Shown here in pieces: positions 1 to 7,578 of a stretch of DNA of 43,710 bases (the stretch's first letter is position 1; each line of letters opens with the position of its first letter). A program made the position numbers and the translations under genes. The notes under the pieces are model-generated. The model was not told where the DNA came from, did no database searches, and saw nothing but the letters and a program-made list of their open reading frames with translations. The DNA is from a virus, in IMG/VR virus record IMGVR_UViG_3300005471_000008, positions 1 to 43,710 of that record, one strand, 5' to 3'.

Positions 1-90
1 AAGTCAAAGGCGCCGGCTCACCCGCGGGAACGGACCAGAGCGCGACGCCTCGACGAGGAGGTCATCGTGACCCACAACACCGGCAACCGC
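1..90. repeat. Terminal direct repeat, left copy
   Basis: The first 90 bases are identical to the last 90 (43621-43710). This shows that the sequence closes on itself, with a unit length of 43,620 bp. The repeat contains the ribosome site (AGGAGG at 56-61) and first codons of the first early gene, so it lies inside an operon. That fits an assembly overlap on a circular molecule better than a true phage terminus, although a short terminal redundancy cannot be excluded. Confidence 0.95.
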
Positions 91-363
91 AACACCACCT
101 CGGCCAAGGCGCAGGAGCCGACCCATCCCAGCGCCGTCGCTGGCCTGTCACTGCATTTCGACCCGGGCGACCGCGCGCACGTGCACGCCTACCGGAGCGA
201 GCAGACCGGCAAGTTCGTCCTGAGGATCTCCGATCACGAGCACTCGCTGATCGACTTCGTCATGCAGGGCGCCACCCGGGAGGTCCTGGAGACCACTCTC
301 CTCGACGCGCTGGAAGCGGTCCGCGCCGTGTCCGAGCCCGCCGACGCGGAGGCTGGCCAGTGA
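67..363 (+). CDS. Hypothetical early protein, 98 aa
   Basis: First gene of the early operon. The GTG start is fixed by AGGAGG at 56-61, five bases upstream. The product is a 98-residue soluble protein with a polar, disordered N-terminus (about residues 1-30) and a more ordered remainder of alternating hydrophobic and charged residues, without cysteines or membrane segments. It overlaps the next gene by a GTGA junction at 360-363, which indicates translational coupling. I do not recognise the family. Its promoter is probably the one upstream of the Cro-like gene at 43177, across the circle junction. Confidence 0.75.
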   Translation: MTHNTGNRNTTSAKAQEPTHPSAVAGLSLHFDPGDRAHVHAYRSEQTGKFVLRISDHEHSLIDFVMQGATREVLETTLLDALEAVRAVSEPADAEAGQ

Positions 364-800
364 GGCGCCGCGCACTCCGCACCCACCTGCCCGCCCTCAA
401 GGTGCTGCGCCCCGTTCAGCCGATCGACGCCGAGCAGGTCGAATCGCAGCCCGAGCCGGCCGTCGCGCTCCAGCCCTCCACGACCGCCCCACCCCCGCCG
501 GTCGAGACGGCACTGCTGCGCTGCTACGTGCGCGTCCTGCGCAGCCTCGACCGTGACGGGCACGCCCCGCTGGCACGGCATCTGGCAAACCGTCTCGGCC
601 GCGTCTACCGCAAGCCACCAGCCGAGCAGCTCAGCCGCCTCGCCCAGGTGAAGGGCGAGCTGTGCCAGGCACTCCACGTCCTGGAGCTGCTCGAAGCCGC
701 CTCCGATCAGATCCACCGCAACGAGGTGGCCGCCGCCGAGCTCGCGCGCGACACGGTCGAGCTGGCACCGCTGCGGGGGATCGCTGCGAGGAGCCGCTGA
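360..800 (+). CDS. Hypothetical early protein, 146 aa
   Basis: GTG start overlaps the preceding stop (GTGA, 360-363). The product has a proline/alanine-rich N-terminal third and a helical C-terminal two-thirds rich in Leu, Arg and Glu (for example LLRCYVRVLRSLDRDGH, roughly residues 56-72), suggesting a small all-alpha protein. No catalytic motif, cysteine pair or membrane segment is seen. The stop overlaps the next start as TGATG at 798-802. Function unknown; position suggests a DNA-metabolism accessory or host-takeover protein. Confidence 0.7.
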   Translation: MRRRALRTHLPALKVLRPVQPIDAEQVESQPEPAVALQPSTTAPPPPVETALLRCYVRVLRSLDRDGHAPLARHLANRLGRVYRKPPAEQLSRLAQVKGELCQALHVLELLEAASDQIHRNEVAAAELARDTVELAPLRGIAARSR

Positions 801-1108
801 TGCTCGCCCTCCACCACCTGCACCGCCCACCCACCGCCCCGCCAGCACCAGCGCCGGCGGTGAGTGCCGCCGAGCTGTTCGCCCTGGCCCGCCAGCTGGA
901 CCGTGCCGCGATCGCCATCGACACGCGCAGCCCCGGCATATGCCCGGTGAGTCTGCTGCGCCTGTTGGAGGAGGACCTGGTGCAGCGTGCGGCGGCCGCC
1001 TCGGTGGACGAGTTCCTGCTGGCGCGGGCGACGGCTTCCCTGCGCCGCCCGCGCCGGTGGGGCAGCCGGAGCGTCGCGGTGCTCACAGCCGGGAGGTGGC
1101 CGGCGTGA
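800..1108 (+). CDS. Hypothetical early protein, 102 aa
   Basis: ATG at 800 overlaps the previous stop (TGATG). An in-frame reading extends further upstream, but it overlaps the preceding gene and is Arg/Pro-rich as shadow frames are, so 800 is preferred. The product is mostly alpha-helical by composition: SAAELFALARQLDRAAIAI, followed by a Leu/Glu-rich helix and a basic C-terminus. It resembles the preceding protein in length and helical character, but I see no clear homology. Function unknown. Confidence 0.65.
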   Translation: MLALHHLHRPPTAPPAPAPAVSAAELFALARQLDRAAIAIDTRSPGICPVSLLRLLEEDLVQRAAAASVDEFLLARATASLRRPRRWGSRSVAVLTAGRWPA

Positions 1109-1362
1109 GCGACCGCACCTGCGCCCGGCATGCCAACCCGCTGGTCGGCTGGCGCCAGCGGAAGCTGTGCGAGCAGTGCCGCGCCGAGATCCGCAACGGT
1201 CGGGGCCGGGGCGCGACCCTGTACGCCCTGGCATGCCGGTACGGCGTGTGCGTGAACGCGGTCTGGCGGGTGTGCCGTCAGGTCGAGCCGGCCGTGCCGT
1301 CGCTAGCTGAGCGGGTTGCCGCGGTCCGCGCGCTGGGCGTCACACGGGGTGAGCAGCCATGA
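1105..1362 (+). CDS. Small Cys/His-rich putative DNA-binding protein, 85 aa
   Basis: GTG start in a GTGA overlap at 1105-1108. The product begins with a Cys/His cluster (C6, H9, then CEQC around residues 25-28) that could bind one zinc ion. It continues into a stretch resembling a helix-turn-helix (LYALACRYGVCVNAVWRVCR). This combination suggests a small nucleic-acid-binding regulator, but no named family is recognised. The stop overlaps the next gene (ATGA at 1359-1362). It is one of several small Cys-rich proteins in this operon. Confidence 0.6.
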   Translation: MSDRTCARHANPLVGWRQRKLCEQCRAEIRNGRGRGATLYALACRYGVCVNAVWRVCRQVEPAVPSLAERVAAVRALGVTRGEQP

Positions 1363-1745
1363 CCGCCCGCGCCTGGGTCGACGTCGACCCCGTGCAGGTG
1401 AGCGCCTACTGCGCCGACAAGGCCGACCGCTTGCGGGACCACGAGCAGCTCGCCCGCGAAACCTTCGGACCGACGTGGGCGACCTACCTGGTCCTCGGCG
1501 ACTCGGAGCTGGTCTACCGCGTCGACCTGTGGTTCCAGGAGCACCGGTGGGTCGCCTGGTGCGAGCACCCGCAGCTCCTCCGCGAGCGTCACGGCACCCC
1601 GATCCGCGTCGGCCAGGCCTGCTCCCACATGCACGCGGCCGCGGCCGAAGAGGCCCGCGTCCGTGACACCTACATCCCCGTCCCGCCCGCGTCCGAGCCC
1701 GCCCGGGCGCGGCCCGCCGCCGCGACCGCCGGCTTCTACGACTGA
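1359..1745 (+). CDS. Hypothetical early protein, 128 aa
   Basis: ATG in an ATGA overlap with the previous stop. The protein is soluble and mixed alpha/beta in composition, rich in Trp and Tyr (VDLWFQEHRWVAWCEHP near the middle), with an Ala/Pro-rich C-terminal tail. It has no membrane helix or obvious catalytic motif. It is followed after eight bases by the next gene, whose GAGGAGA ribosome site overlaps this stop region. Family unrecognised. Confidence 0.65.
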   Translation: MTARAWVDVDPVQVSAYCADKADRLRDHEQLARETFGPTWATYLVLGDSELVYRVDLWFQEHRWVAWCEHPQLLRERHGTPIRVGQACSHMHAAAAEEARVRDTYIPVPPASEPARARPAAATAGFYD

Positions 1746-1753
1746 GGAGACCC

Positions 1754-2146
1754 GTGACCCGCATCATCATCGTCCTCGAGACGGCCGCGCTGGTGGCGTC
1801 CTGGCTAGTGGCACGCTGGCGTGGCCGGAAACTCCGCAACCGGCTCTTCGCCCTGCGTGTCAGCCTGGACCGGCAGACCGCCTCCACCGCCCGGGCGGTC
1901 GCCGCCAGCATCGCCACCCCGCCGCCGCCGGCGGCGTCGATGCGGCCTGCTGCCGCCCGCCGGTCCCTCACCGCGCTGGCCCCCCAGGACGCCGCCGATC
2001 TGCTGCTCATCACCCAGTACGTCCGCCGGCGCGCAGAGCAGGGAAGCGCGCTGGGTGAGGCGGCGCGGCGGGTCCGGGTGATCGGCGAGACCGCCGCGAT
2101 CGACCTTGGCATCGGCCCACACCTGCTCCGCCGGGACGACCGATGA
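1754..2146 (+). CDS. Membrane-anchored hypothetical protein, 130 aa
   Basis: GTG start preceded by GAGGAGA at 1744-1750. Residues 3-20 (RIIIVLETAALVASWLVA) form one hydrophobic segment followed by a basic WRGRK stretch, so the N-terminus is probably a signal anchor with the remainder in the cytoplasm. The rest is helical, with an Ala/Pro linker in the middle. The next gene is also a membrane protein and overlaps it by ATGA at 2143-2146. The pair may act together at the membrane. Function unknown. Confidence 0.65.
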   Translation: MTRIIIVLETAALVASWLVARWRGRKLRNRLFALRVSLDRQTASTARAVAASIATPPPPAASMRPAAARRSLTALAPQDAADLLLITQYVRRRAEQGSALGEAARRVRVIGETAAIDLGIGPHLLRRDDR

Positions 2147-2259
2147 GCCGGGGCCCGCTGGCCGCCATAAGCTGCATGGCCGCGATCGGTCTTGGCCTCT
2201 GCTTCTGGCTGCTCCTCTTCCTGGCTCTCTGGCTGACCAGGGGATGGTGGGGCGGATGA
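2143..2259 (+). CDS. Small single-span membrane protein, 38 aa
   Basis: A short reading frame placed between two overlapping junctions: ATGA with the preceding gene at 2143-2146 and ATGA with the following gene at 2256-2259. The peptide is almost entirely hydrophobic (AAIGLGLCFWLLLFLALWL), with a short polar N-terminus and a Trp/Gly-rich end. Both junctions and the composition support a real gene despite its size. Role unknown. Confidence 0.6.
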   Translation: MSRGPLAAISCMAAIGLGLCFWLLLFLALWLTRGWWGG

Positions 2260-2450
2260 GCGTTCGCGTGACCGTCGTCGACGAGCAGACCGGCGACACC
2301 GAGACCAAGCAGATCCCGGACGGGGACTACCTGCTCATCGTCACCGAGCCGGCCTACGCCGCCTTCCAGGTCTATCCCAAGACCGGCACCCACGTCATCA
2401 CAGTCAAGGGCCGCATCGTCAGAGCCCCGGAGGACGGTGATGGCCAATGA
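2256..2450 (+). CDS. Hypothetical early protein, 64 aa
   Basis: ATG in an ATGA overlap; a longer upstream reading only follows a shadow frame of the membrane genes. The product is beta-rich (SVRVTVVDEQTGDTETKQIP, then a hydrophobic LLIVTEP strand and AFQVYPKTGTHVITVKG), consistent with a small beta-barrel or sandwich. No cysteines. The stop region overlaps the nuclease gene start at 2447. Family not recognised, though compact proteins of this kind are common in actinophage early operons. Confidence 0.65.
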   Translation: MSVRVTVVDEQTGDTETKQIPDGDYLLIVTEPAYAAFQVYPKTGTHVITVKGRIVRAPEDGDGQ

Positions 2451-3502
2451 CCGGCGTGCTGCAGGACGGCCCCTACTGGCTCTCGCCGACGAAGATCAGC
2501 ATGGCGCTCGGCTGCCCGCTGCGCGCGCAGCGCCGCTACAAGCTGAAGCTGCCGGAGCGACCGAGCCTGCCGATGCACCGCGGCAACCAGCTGCACGCCG
2601 CGCTGGAGGCCACCAAGGGCACGCCCGGCGGCCTGGCCGAACAGGTCCGCGAGGCCTGGGAATTCAACGCACCACCACCATGGGGTGAGCTGTTCAAGCC
2701 GTGGCTGGCCCTCCAGGAGGAGATGAAGCCGGTCGTGGCCGAGCTCGATCAGCTCGCTAGCAGGATCCAGGAGGACGCCAAAGCTGGCCGGCGCAAGGGC
2801 GGCGCGCAGGCCCCACGGATGACCAGCGACTACAAGCGCACCGAGGCGGACCTGCTCGGCCCCTGGCAGGACACGATCCAAAGCCTCCGCGCCGCCGAGC
2901 GGGAGCTGCTGGACGACCCCGATCGCTCCCCGTGGGCGCCAACCAGCCGCAGCGGCTTCGAGGAGTACACCTCCAGCCTGGACACCGCCCGCGCCTACGC
3001 GGCCTGGTGGGACGCGACCGCCACCGATGAGCGGCCGGAGATCCTGCAGTGCGAGCGCCGCTTCGAGACCCTGCTCGACCAGGGCCACTTCAAGGTCGGC
3101 GGCCGCGTCGACCGCATCGACCTCGACCCCGTCCACGACGCCCTGGTCGTCGTCGACTACAAGACAGGCTCAGGCTCCTGGAGCAAGCAGGAGCGGTGGG
3201 TGCAGGCCGCCTGCTACGCGCTCGGCGCCGAGCAGGTGATCGGCCAGCGGCCCGACCTCGTCAGGTTCATCGACCTCGACAAGGGGCCCAGCACCGAAAC
3301 CTACCGGGTCTACCCGCTCTGGGATTTGAAGCTCGTCGACACCTGCAGGTGGGCGCGCGACCTGATCGAAGGGCCGCCGATCGCCACCTTCTCCAGCTGC
3401 GGCATCTGCGCCTACACCGACCTGTGCTTCGACATCGGCGGCAACGGGGTGCAGTTCCAGCCGCTCGAAGACCTCGCCGAAACCACGGAGGCAGCAGCAT
3501 GA
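2447..3502 (+). CDS. Cas4/RecB-like PD-(D/E)XK exonuclease with four-Cys cluster
   Basis: A 351-residue nuclease of the RecB/Cas4 (PDDEXK_1) type. Visible motifs are a first Cys at about residue 23 (GCPLRAQRRY), the catalytic strand ALVVVDYKTG with Asp237 and Lys239, the QxxxY-like AACYALG helix after it, and a C-terminal cluster CGICAYTDLC (Cys318, 321, 327). One N-terminal plus three C-terminal cysteines is the arrangement that holds an Fe-S cluster in AddB and Cas4 proteins. Known relatives resect DNA ends. Next to the Rad52-like protein (ATGA overlap at 3499) it probably forms an exonuclease/annealase recombination pair. A Cas1-free context argues against a CRISPR role. Confidence 0.88.
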   Translation: MTGVLQDGPYWLSPTKISMALGCPLRAQRRYKLKLPERPSLPMHRGNQLHAALEATKGTPGGLAEQVREAWEFNAPPPWGELFKPWLALQEEMKPVVAELDQLASRIQEDAKAGRRKGGAQAPRMTSDYKRTEADLLGPWQDTIQSLRAAERELLDDPDRSPWAPTSRSGFEEYTSSLDTARAYAAWWDATATDERPEILQCERRFETLLDQGHFKVGGRVDRIDLDPVHDALVVVDYKTGSGSWSKQERWVQAACYALGAEQVIGQRPDLVRFIDLDKGPSTETYRVYPLWDLKLVDTCRWARDLIEGPPIATFSSCGICAYTDLCFDIGGNGVQFQPLEDLAETTEAAA

Positions 3503-4455
3503 CGACCCCCACCCGCGTGCAGCTCGCCAAGCTGGCGCAGCGCATCCCCGGCCAGTATGTCGAACAGGTCGACGTCGGCCGCGGCCGACGCGAGGCCTAC
3601 ATCCCCCACGAGGTCGTCGAGCAGTTCCTGCTCTACATCCTCGGCCCGTTCGACTTCGAGATCCTCCAGCTGATCCGCGGCGACGTCGCCGCCATCCCAC
3701 CCAACCCGCAGGGCTCCAGCGAGCGCGCCAGGGCTGGCACCCCGCCGCTCACCGGCGTGGTCGTCGGCGCGCTGTGCCGCCTGACGGCCGAGGTCGACGG
3801 GCGCCACACCGTCATCACCGAGGCTGGCGACGTCGAGGACCCCCACAACTGGAACAACGACGGCAAGCGTGCGAAGGCCGCCGCCAGCGACGCGCTGAAA
3901 CGGTGCGCGATGCGGCTCGGGTTCGGCCTGGAACTCAGGGCCGGCGAGCAGTACGTGCTCGACAAGTGGCTGCCCGTCCCCCCGAAAGACGGGGCAGCCT
4001 CCACGTCCGGGGCGGGTCGCGGCGGGCCCGCCCCGGACACCACGTCCGAGCCGGCAGGCCCAGCCTCGGGGGACAAGGGAACCGCCGGCTCGGACACCAC
4101 CCAAACCAAGCAGCAGCGCGCCACTGCCGAACCGGCCGCCCCCCCTGCGGCGCCGCCGGCAGAGGAGGAGGCCCCGGCCGCAGGCGCCACGGCCCCCCGG
4201 GCAGCGGCGGCCGGGGCCACCACCAACGGCCACCCCCCCGACCAGGCCGCCAACATGGAGCAGCTCGCCGTCGCGCTCGGCCGCGCGCTGAACAACTGCT
4301 GGATCCGCCTGCGTCGCGCCGGCCAGCAGGGCGACCTGCCCGCCAAGCCGTTCGGCGAGCTCGCCGACGCGAACGCCGTCAAGCAGCTCGCCGGCGAGGA
4401 CTTCGAGCTGGCCCGCGCGTGGCTGATCGACAACAACGGGAAGGCCGCAGCATGA
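3499..4455 (+). CDS. Rad52-like single-strand annealing protein
   Basis: A 318-residue protein whose first 160 residues match the Rad52/Rad22-type annealing fold in overall pattern: a positively charged beta region followed by the signature helix RAKAAASDALKRCAMRLGFG (the ASDALKR segment begins at about residue 129). From about residue 170 to 270 comes a low-complexity Pro/Ala/Gly linker, then a short helical C-terminal domain that may recruit a partner. Such proteins anneal complementary single strands during phage recombination and replication. It overlaps the nuclease upstream and the HAD gene downstream (ATGA at 4452), forming a recombination operon. Confidence 0.85.
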   Translation: MTTPTRVQLAKLAQRIPGQYVEQVDVGRGRREAYIPHEVVEQFLLYILGPFDFEILQLIRGDVAAIPPNPQGSSERARAGTPPLTGVVVGALCRLTAEVDGRHTVITEAGDVEDPHNWNNDGKRAKAAASDALKRCAMRLGFGLELRAGEQYVLDKWLPVPPKDGAASTSGAGRGGPAPDTTSEPAGPASGDKGTAGSDTTQTKQQRATAEPAAPPAAPPAEEEAPAAGATAPRAAAAGATTNGHPPDQAANMEQLAVALGRALNNCWIRLRRAGQQGDLPAKPFGELADANAVKQLAGEDFELARAWLIDNNGKAAA

Positions 4456-4961
4456 CCCGGGAAAAGCGCGTGCCGCTGCTTGTCTGCGACCTGGACGGCA
4501 CCGTCCGCCATGGCAAGGACGAGCTGGGCCGCTTCGTCAACACACCCGACGACGTCGTCATCTTTCCCGAGGCGCTGGAGCTCCTGCGCCGCTGGAAGCA
4601 GAGAGGCGGCCGCGCCATCGCGGTCTCCAATCAGGGCGGGATCGCGCTCGGCCACATGACCATGCAGGTCTGCGCCTCCACGATGCTGCGCACCTACGAG
4701 CTCTGCGATCAGCTGTTCGACAAGATCGTCTGGTGCTCGCACCACCCGGCCGCCGGGGACCCGGAGATGGCGCGCTGCTGGTGCCGCAAACCATCCCCCG
4801 GCCTGCTCATCGAGGCGGCACTGGAGATCGCGCATCGCCACAACGAGATCTACCCGCCCTACATGGGCCTGTTCGTCGGCGACCGTGACGAGGACGAGCA
4901 GTGCGCTCGACTCGCCGGCTTCGACTTCCTCTCCGCCCCCGAATGGAGGTCGCAGGCGTGA
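4452..4961 (+). CDS. HAD-superfamily phosphatase, HisB-N/PNKP-3'-phosphatase-like
   Basis: A 169-residue haloacid-dehalogenase hydrolase with all four motifs: DLDGT (nucleophile Asp13, acid Asp15), Ser59 in VSNQGG, Lys113 in CRKPSPG, and GDRDED from Asp144. The SNQGG and two Cys/His-bearing loops (WCSHHP, RCWCRKP) are typical of the HisB-N/GmhB/polynucleotide 3'-phosphatase branch, which often binds zinc through such a loop. Sitting between an annealing protein and an exonuclease, it plausibly removes 3'-phosphates from DNA or RNA ends. A nucleotide or sugar phosphatase role remains possible. No kinase domain is fused. Confidence 0.85.
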   Translation: MTREKRVPLLVCDLDGTVRHGKDELGRFVNTPDDVVIFPEALELLRRWKQRGGRAIAVSNQGGIALGHMTMQVCASTMLRTYELCDQLFDKIVWCSHHPAAGDPEMARCWCRKPSPGLLIEAALEIAHRHNEIYPPYMGLFVGDRDEDEQCARLAGFDFLSAPEWRSQA

Positions 4962-5620
4962 GCACCCTTGTCTTCCTGGACACCGAGACGACCGGGCTGG
5001 ACCCGGACCGGCATGCGATCTGGGAGCTGGCCTGCATCGTCGCTGACCACCCCGACGAGTCCTACAACGGCGAGTGGCTCTGGCAGATCAAGCCCGACCT
5101 CACCGTCGCCGACCCGACCGCGTTGCGCATCGGCCAGTACTACCGGCGAAACCAGCTGTGGCGCGCGGAACCGCGGCGTGCCGTCATCCTCGCCTCGCCC
5201 TGGTGGACCGACAAGCAGCGTGACGTCCCCTACCCGTCCGAGGGCACCACTGTGGTCGACATCGCCCGCGTGCTCGCGCGGATGCTGGACGGCGCACACA
5301 TGGTCGGCGCGGTCCCCTCGTTCGACGCCGCCTTCCTCACCCGCTTCCTCCGCGCCTACGGGCAGGCGGCCACCTGGCATCACCACCTCGTGGATGTGGA
5401 GGCCCTGGCCGTCGGTGCGCTCGCGACCCGCCCGGAGGGCCGACACCTTCTCAGCGCGGCCGAGGCGCTGGCCCTGTCCCGGCAGCCGTGGGACTCGAAC
5501 GAGTTGAGCCACGCGGTCGGTGTCGAGCCCAAAGACTTCGACCGGCACACCGCGCTCGGCGACGCCCGCTGGGCGCGCGCCATCTACGACGCGGTCATGG
5601 CGGAAGGACCGACGCCGTGA
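4958..5620 (+). CDS. DEDDh 3'-5' exonuclease (DnaQ/RNase T-like)
   Basis: GTG start in a GTGA overlap. The 220-residue protein opens with FLDTETTG (Asp8, Glu10; ExoI motif), has VPSFDAAFL (Asp123; ExoII) and HTALGD (His197, Asp202; ExoIII), giving the complete DEDDh set. No polymerase domain is attached. Such proteins trim 3' ends or proofread; here it is embedded in the recombination block next to a HAD phosphatase, suggesting a DNA-end-processing team. The stop overlaps the next start (GTGA at 5617-5620). Confidence 0.9.
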   Translation: MSTLVFLDTETTGLDPDRHAIWELACIVADHPDESYNGEWLWQIKPDLTVADPTALRIGQYYRRNQLWRAEPRRAVILASPWWTDKQRDVPYPSEGTTVVDIARVLARMLDGAHMVGAVPSFDAAFLTRFLRAYGQAATWHHHLVDVEALAVGALATRPEGRHLLSAAEALALSRQPWDSNELSHAVGVEPKDFDRHTALGDARWARAIYDAVMAEGPTP

Positions 5621-5781
5621 GCGCGCCGCGCCGCCACCTGAGCTGGCTCTCCATCACCATCGCGTTGGCGATCATCCTCGGCTTGGCGATCCTCAACGCC
5701 GCCACCGACCCGACGTCGGTGCCCACGCCCCACCCCACCACCACCGTGACGACGTCGGGAGCCGGACCGTGGGCCGGCTGA
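5617..5781 (+). CDS. Small single-span membrane protein, 54 aa
   Basis: GTG in a GTGA overlap with the exonuclease. A basic N-terminus (RRHLSW) precedes one transmembrane segment (ITIALAIILGLAILNAA), then a Thr/Pro-rich tail likely outside the membrane. The end overlaps the next gene by 13 bases. Function unknown. Confidence 0.6.
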   Translation: MSAPRRHLSWLSITIALAIILGLAILNAATDPTSVPTPHPTTTVTTSGAGPWAG

Positions 5782-6005
5782 CCACCCTCGCGCTGGACGA
5801 CCAGCTCCTGGCCGTCCTCCGCGACGCCCAGGGGTTCCCACTGTCGACCCTGCAGGTCTGCGAGCGGGCCGGGCCGATGGCATGGCCACCCGACGCCGTC
5901 ACCTGGAAGCGGCTCGACGCGCTCGCCAAGGCGGGGCGGGTCGAGCGGGTCAAGCTGGCTGGCTGGCGGCAGGTCTGGTGGCGAACATCCGGCGGTGCAC
6001 GGTGA
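5769..6005 (+). CDS. Winged-helix-like small protein, 78 aa
   Basis: GTG start at 5769, inside the end of the preceding membrane gene. The sequence DDQLLAVLRDAQGFPLSTLQ followed by a second helix, KRLDALAKAGRVERVKLAGW, and RQVWWR resembles a winged-helix domain: helix, recognition-like helix, basic wing. It has no other domain and may be a small DNA-binding regulator. It overlaps the resolvase-like gene by GTGA at 6002-6005. Confidence 0.55.
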   Translation: MGRLTTLALDDQLLAVLRDAQGFPLSTLQVCERAGPMAWPPDAVTWKRLDALAKAGRVERVKLAGWRQVWWRTSGGAR

Positions 6006-6340
6006 GCGCGAGCCGGCGCGCCGGCGCCCGCTTCGAACAGCAGGTCGCCGACTACCTCGCCGCCAACGGCTTCCCCTACGCCGAACGGCGCCACTCCAAC
6101 GGCGCCAAGGACCGCGGCGACATCGCCGGCGTCCCCGGCTGGGCGCTCGAGGTGAAAGCCGAGCGGGCGATGGACCTGGCCGGCTACATGGCCGAGGCCT
6201 CCGTGGAGGCCGACCACGCGGGCACGCGTTGGTTCGCGGCGATCGTCAAGCGGCGCCGCAAGCCCACCGCGGAGGCATACGTGGTGCTGCCGTTGCGCCT
6301 GTTCGCCGAGATGCTCCGGGAGGACGGTGAGCGCGCATGA
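6002..6340 (+). CDS. PD-(D/E)XK Holliday-junction-resolvase-like nuclease
   Basis: A 112-residue protein with the compact resolvase-type nuclease core: Glu12 in an N-terminal helix, Asp40 in DRGDIAGVPG, then Glu50-Val-Lys52 in WALEVKAE, followed by a helix and a strand (TRWFAAIVKRR). The size and DxnExK spacing match phage and archaeal Hjc-like resolvases. It probably resolves branched DNA made by the upstream annealing protein before packaging. Flanked by GTGA and ATGA overlaps (6002, 6337). Confidence 0.78.
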   Translation: MSASRRAGARFEQQVADYLAANGFPYAERRHSNGAKDRGDIAGVPGWALEVKAERAMDLAGYMAEASVEADHAGTRWFAAIVKRRRKPTAEAYVVLPLRLFAEMLREDGERA

Positions 6341-6816
6341 CCGCTCCCTATGCCCAGGGCACGGAGGTCAGCCCGGAGCGGTCCAAGGCCGAGATCGAGC
6401 GGACCCTGAAGCGCTATGGCGCCGAGGCGTTCCTCTATGGCGAGAACCAGCATGGCGTCCTGATCCAGTTCGCCGCCCACAACCGCATCGTGCGGTTCGT
6501 CCTGCCGCTACCGGCCCGCGGCGACTTCGAGGACTACCGGGCCCGCAACAACGTCGTGGTGTCCGGCCAGAAGGCATATGACGCCGAGGTGCGGCGCCGC
6601 TGGCGCAGCCTCGCCAACGCGATCAAGGCGAAGCTCGAGGCGGTCGAGAGCGGCATCGTCGACTTCGAACGCGAGTTCCTCGCCCAGATCGTCCTGCCAG
6701 ACGACTCGACCGTCGGCCAATGGTTCGGGCCGCAGCTCGAGCAGGTGTACCGCAGCGGCGCGATGCCGGCGATGCTGCCTGCGCTTGAGCGTCCACCGCG
6801 GGAGGGGCAGCCGTGA
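6337..6816 (+). CDS. Conserved actinophage-type hypothetical protein, 159 aa
   Basis: ATG in an ATGA overlap with the resolvase-like gene. The sequence has an N-terminal alpha/beta part (SKAEIERTLKRYGAEAFLYG; IQFAAHNRIVRFVLPLP), then a helical region (RRRWRSLANAIKAKLEAVES) and a strand (EFLAQIVLPDDSTVGQW). I recall similar sequences from actinophage and prophage early operons, annotated only as phage proteins; that is memory, not a search. Soluble, no cysteine cluster or catalytic signature. It sits between resolvase and methyltransferase genes, suggesting a DNA-metabolism role. Confidence 0.7.
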   Translation: MTAPYAQGTEVSPERSKAEIERTLKRYGAEAFLYGENQHGVLIQFAAHNRIVRFVLPLPARGDFEDYRARNNVVVSGQKAYDAEVRRRWRSLANAIKAKLEAVESGIVDFEREFLAQIVLPDDSTVGQWFGPQLEQVYRSGAMPAMLPALERPPREGQP

Positions 6817-7199
6817 CCGCTCCCACCCTGGCAGTGGCCACCACCACAGCACTTGCCCGCGACGGCCTGGAGGTCCACACCATCTACCAAGGCCTCCTGC
6901 GCGAAGGCAGCCAGAAGGGCCGTGAGGTGTGGCGCTGCGACCACGCCCACCCACAGCGCCCCGGCGCCCGAGCGTGCGCCCTCGGCGAGCTCCGCCAGCG
7001 CGCCCTCCCCGAAATGAAAGGCAACTGGGACGGCTGGACCCACACCGTCCGCGACTGCCTCGCCCCCGGCGGCACCCGCCAGATGCCCGTGTGCCCCATG
7101 TGCGCCAAGGGCCTGAAACACACCCAGGCCGAACACGACCGGCTCGAAAAGGCCGTCCCCGCAAAGGAGCTGCAACGACGTGACCGCACCAACCGCTGA
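6813..7199 (+). CDS. Cys/His-containing hypothetical protein, 128 aa
   Basis: GTG in a GTGA overlap. After about 40 residues come a first Cys/His group (WRCDHAHPQRPGARACALGE) and, further on, a second (VCPMCAKGLKH). Together these could form a zinc site, suggesting nucleic-acid or protein binding. The C-terminus is helical and basic. It overlaps the next gene by 20 bases. Unrecognised family. Confidence 0.6.
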   Translation: MTAPTLAVATTTALARDGLEVHTIYQGLLREGSQKGREVWRCDHAHPQRPGARACALGELRQRALPEMKGNWDGWTHTVRDCLAPGGTRQMPVCPMCAKGLKHTQAEHDRLEKAVPAKELQRRDRTNR

Positions 7200-7578
7200 C
7201 ACCACCCAGACCCTCGACGCGTGGGCCAAGCTCGACCTGTTCGGCCGGCAGACCGCCGCCGGCCACGTCAGCGAGGTCAAGATCGCCGGCGCCGACTTCC
7301 TCCGCCTGCACATCCCCGCCCAGGACGGCAAGCAGGCCCGCACGATCGACTACAACCCCGCCGCCGTCTACTCGATCGAGCATGTCGATGAGGAGACCGC
7401 CCGCGCGGCCGCCCGTCTCGACCAACCACCCCTACCTGTCGAGTCGTGGAGCGCGCGGCGCCTGCTCGGCGTCGGCACCAGCCAGCTCGCCCTCGGCACC
7501 CCCGACCCCGACCCCGACGCCGACGCCGGCGACGAGGACCTGGACGACAAGGCATTCAGGGACTTGGACGACGAGTGA
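7180..7578 (+). CDS. Acidic-tailed hypothetical protein, 132 aa
   Basis: GTG start at 7180, 20 bases before the previous stop. The N-terminal 75 residues look like a beta-rich domain (HVSEVKIAGADFLRLHIPAQ; RTIDYNPAAVYSIEHVDEE). The last 35 residues form a strongly acidic tail of repeated Asp-Pro and Asp/Glu runs. Acidic tails of this kind occur in phage DNA mimics and SSB-like proteins, but neither can be claimed here. The stop overlaps the next start as TGATG at 7576-7580. Confidence 0.6.
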   Translation: MTAPTADTTQTLDAWAKLDLFGRQTAAGHVSEVKIAGADFLRLHIPAQDGKQARTIDYNPAAVYSIEHVDEETARAAARLDQPPLPVESWSARRLLGVGTSQLALGTPDPDPDADAGDEDLDDKAFRDLDDE

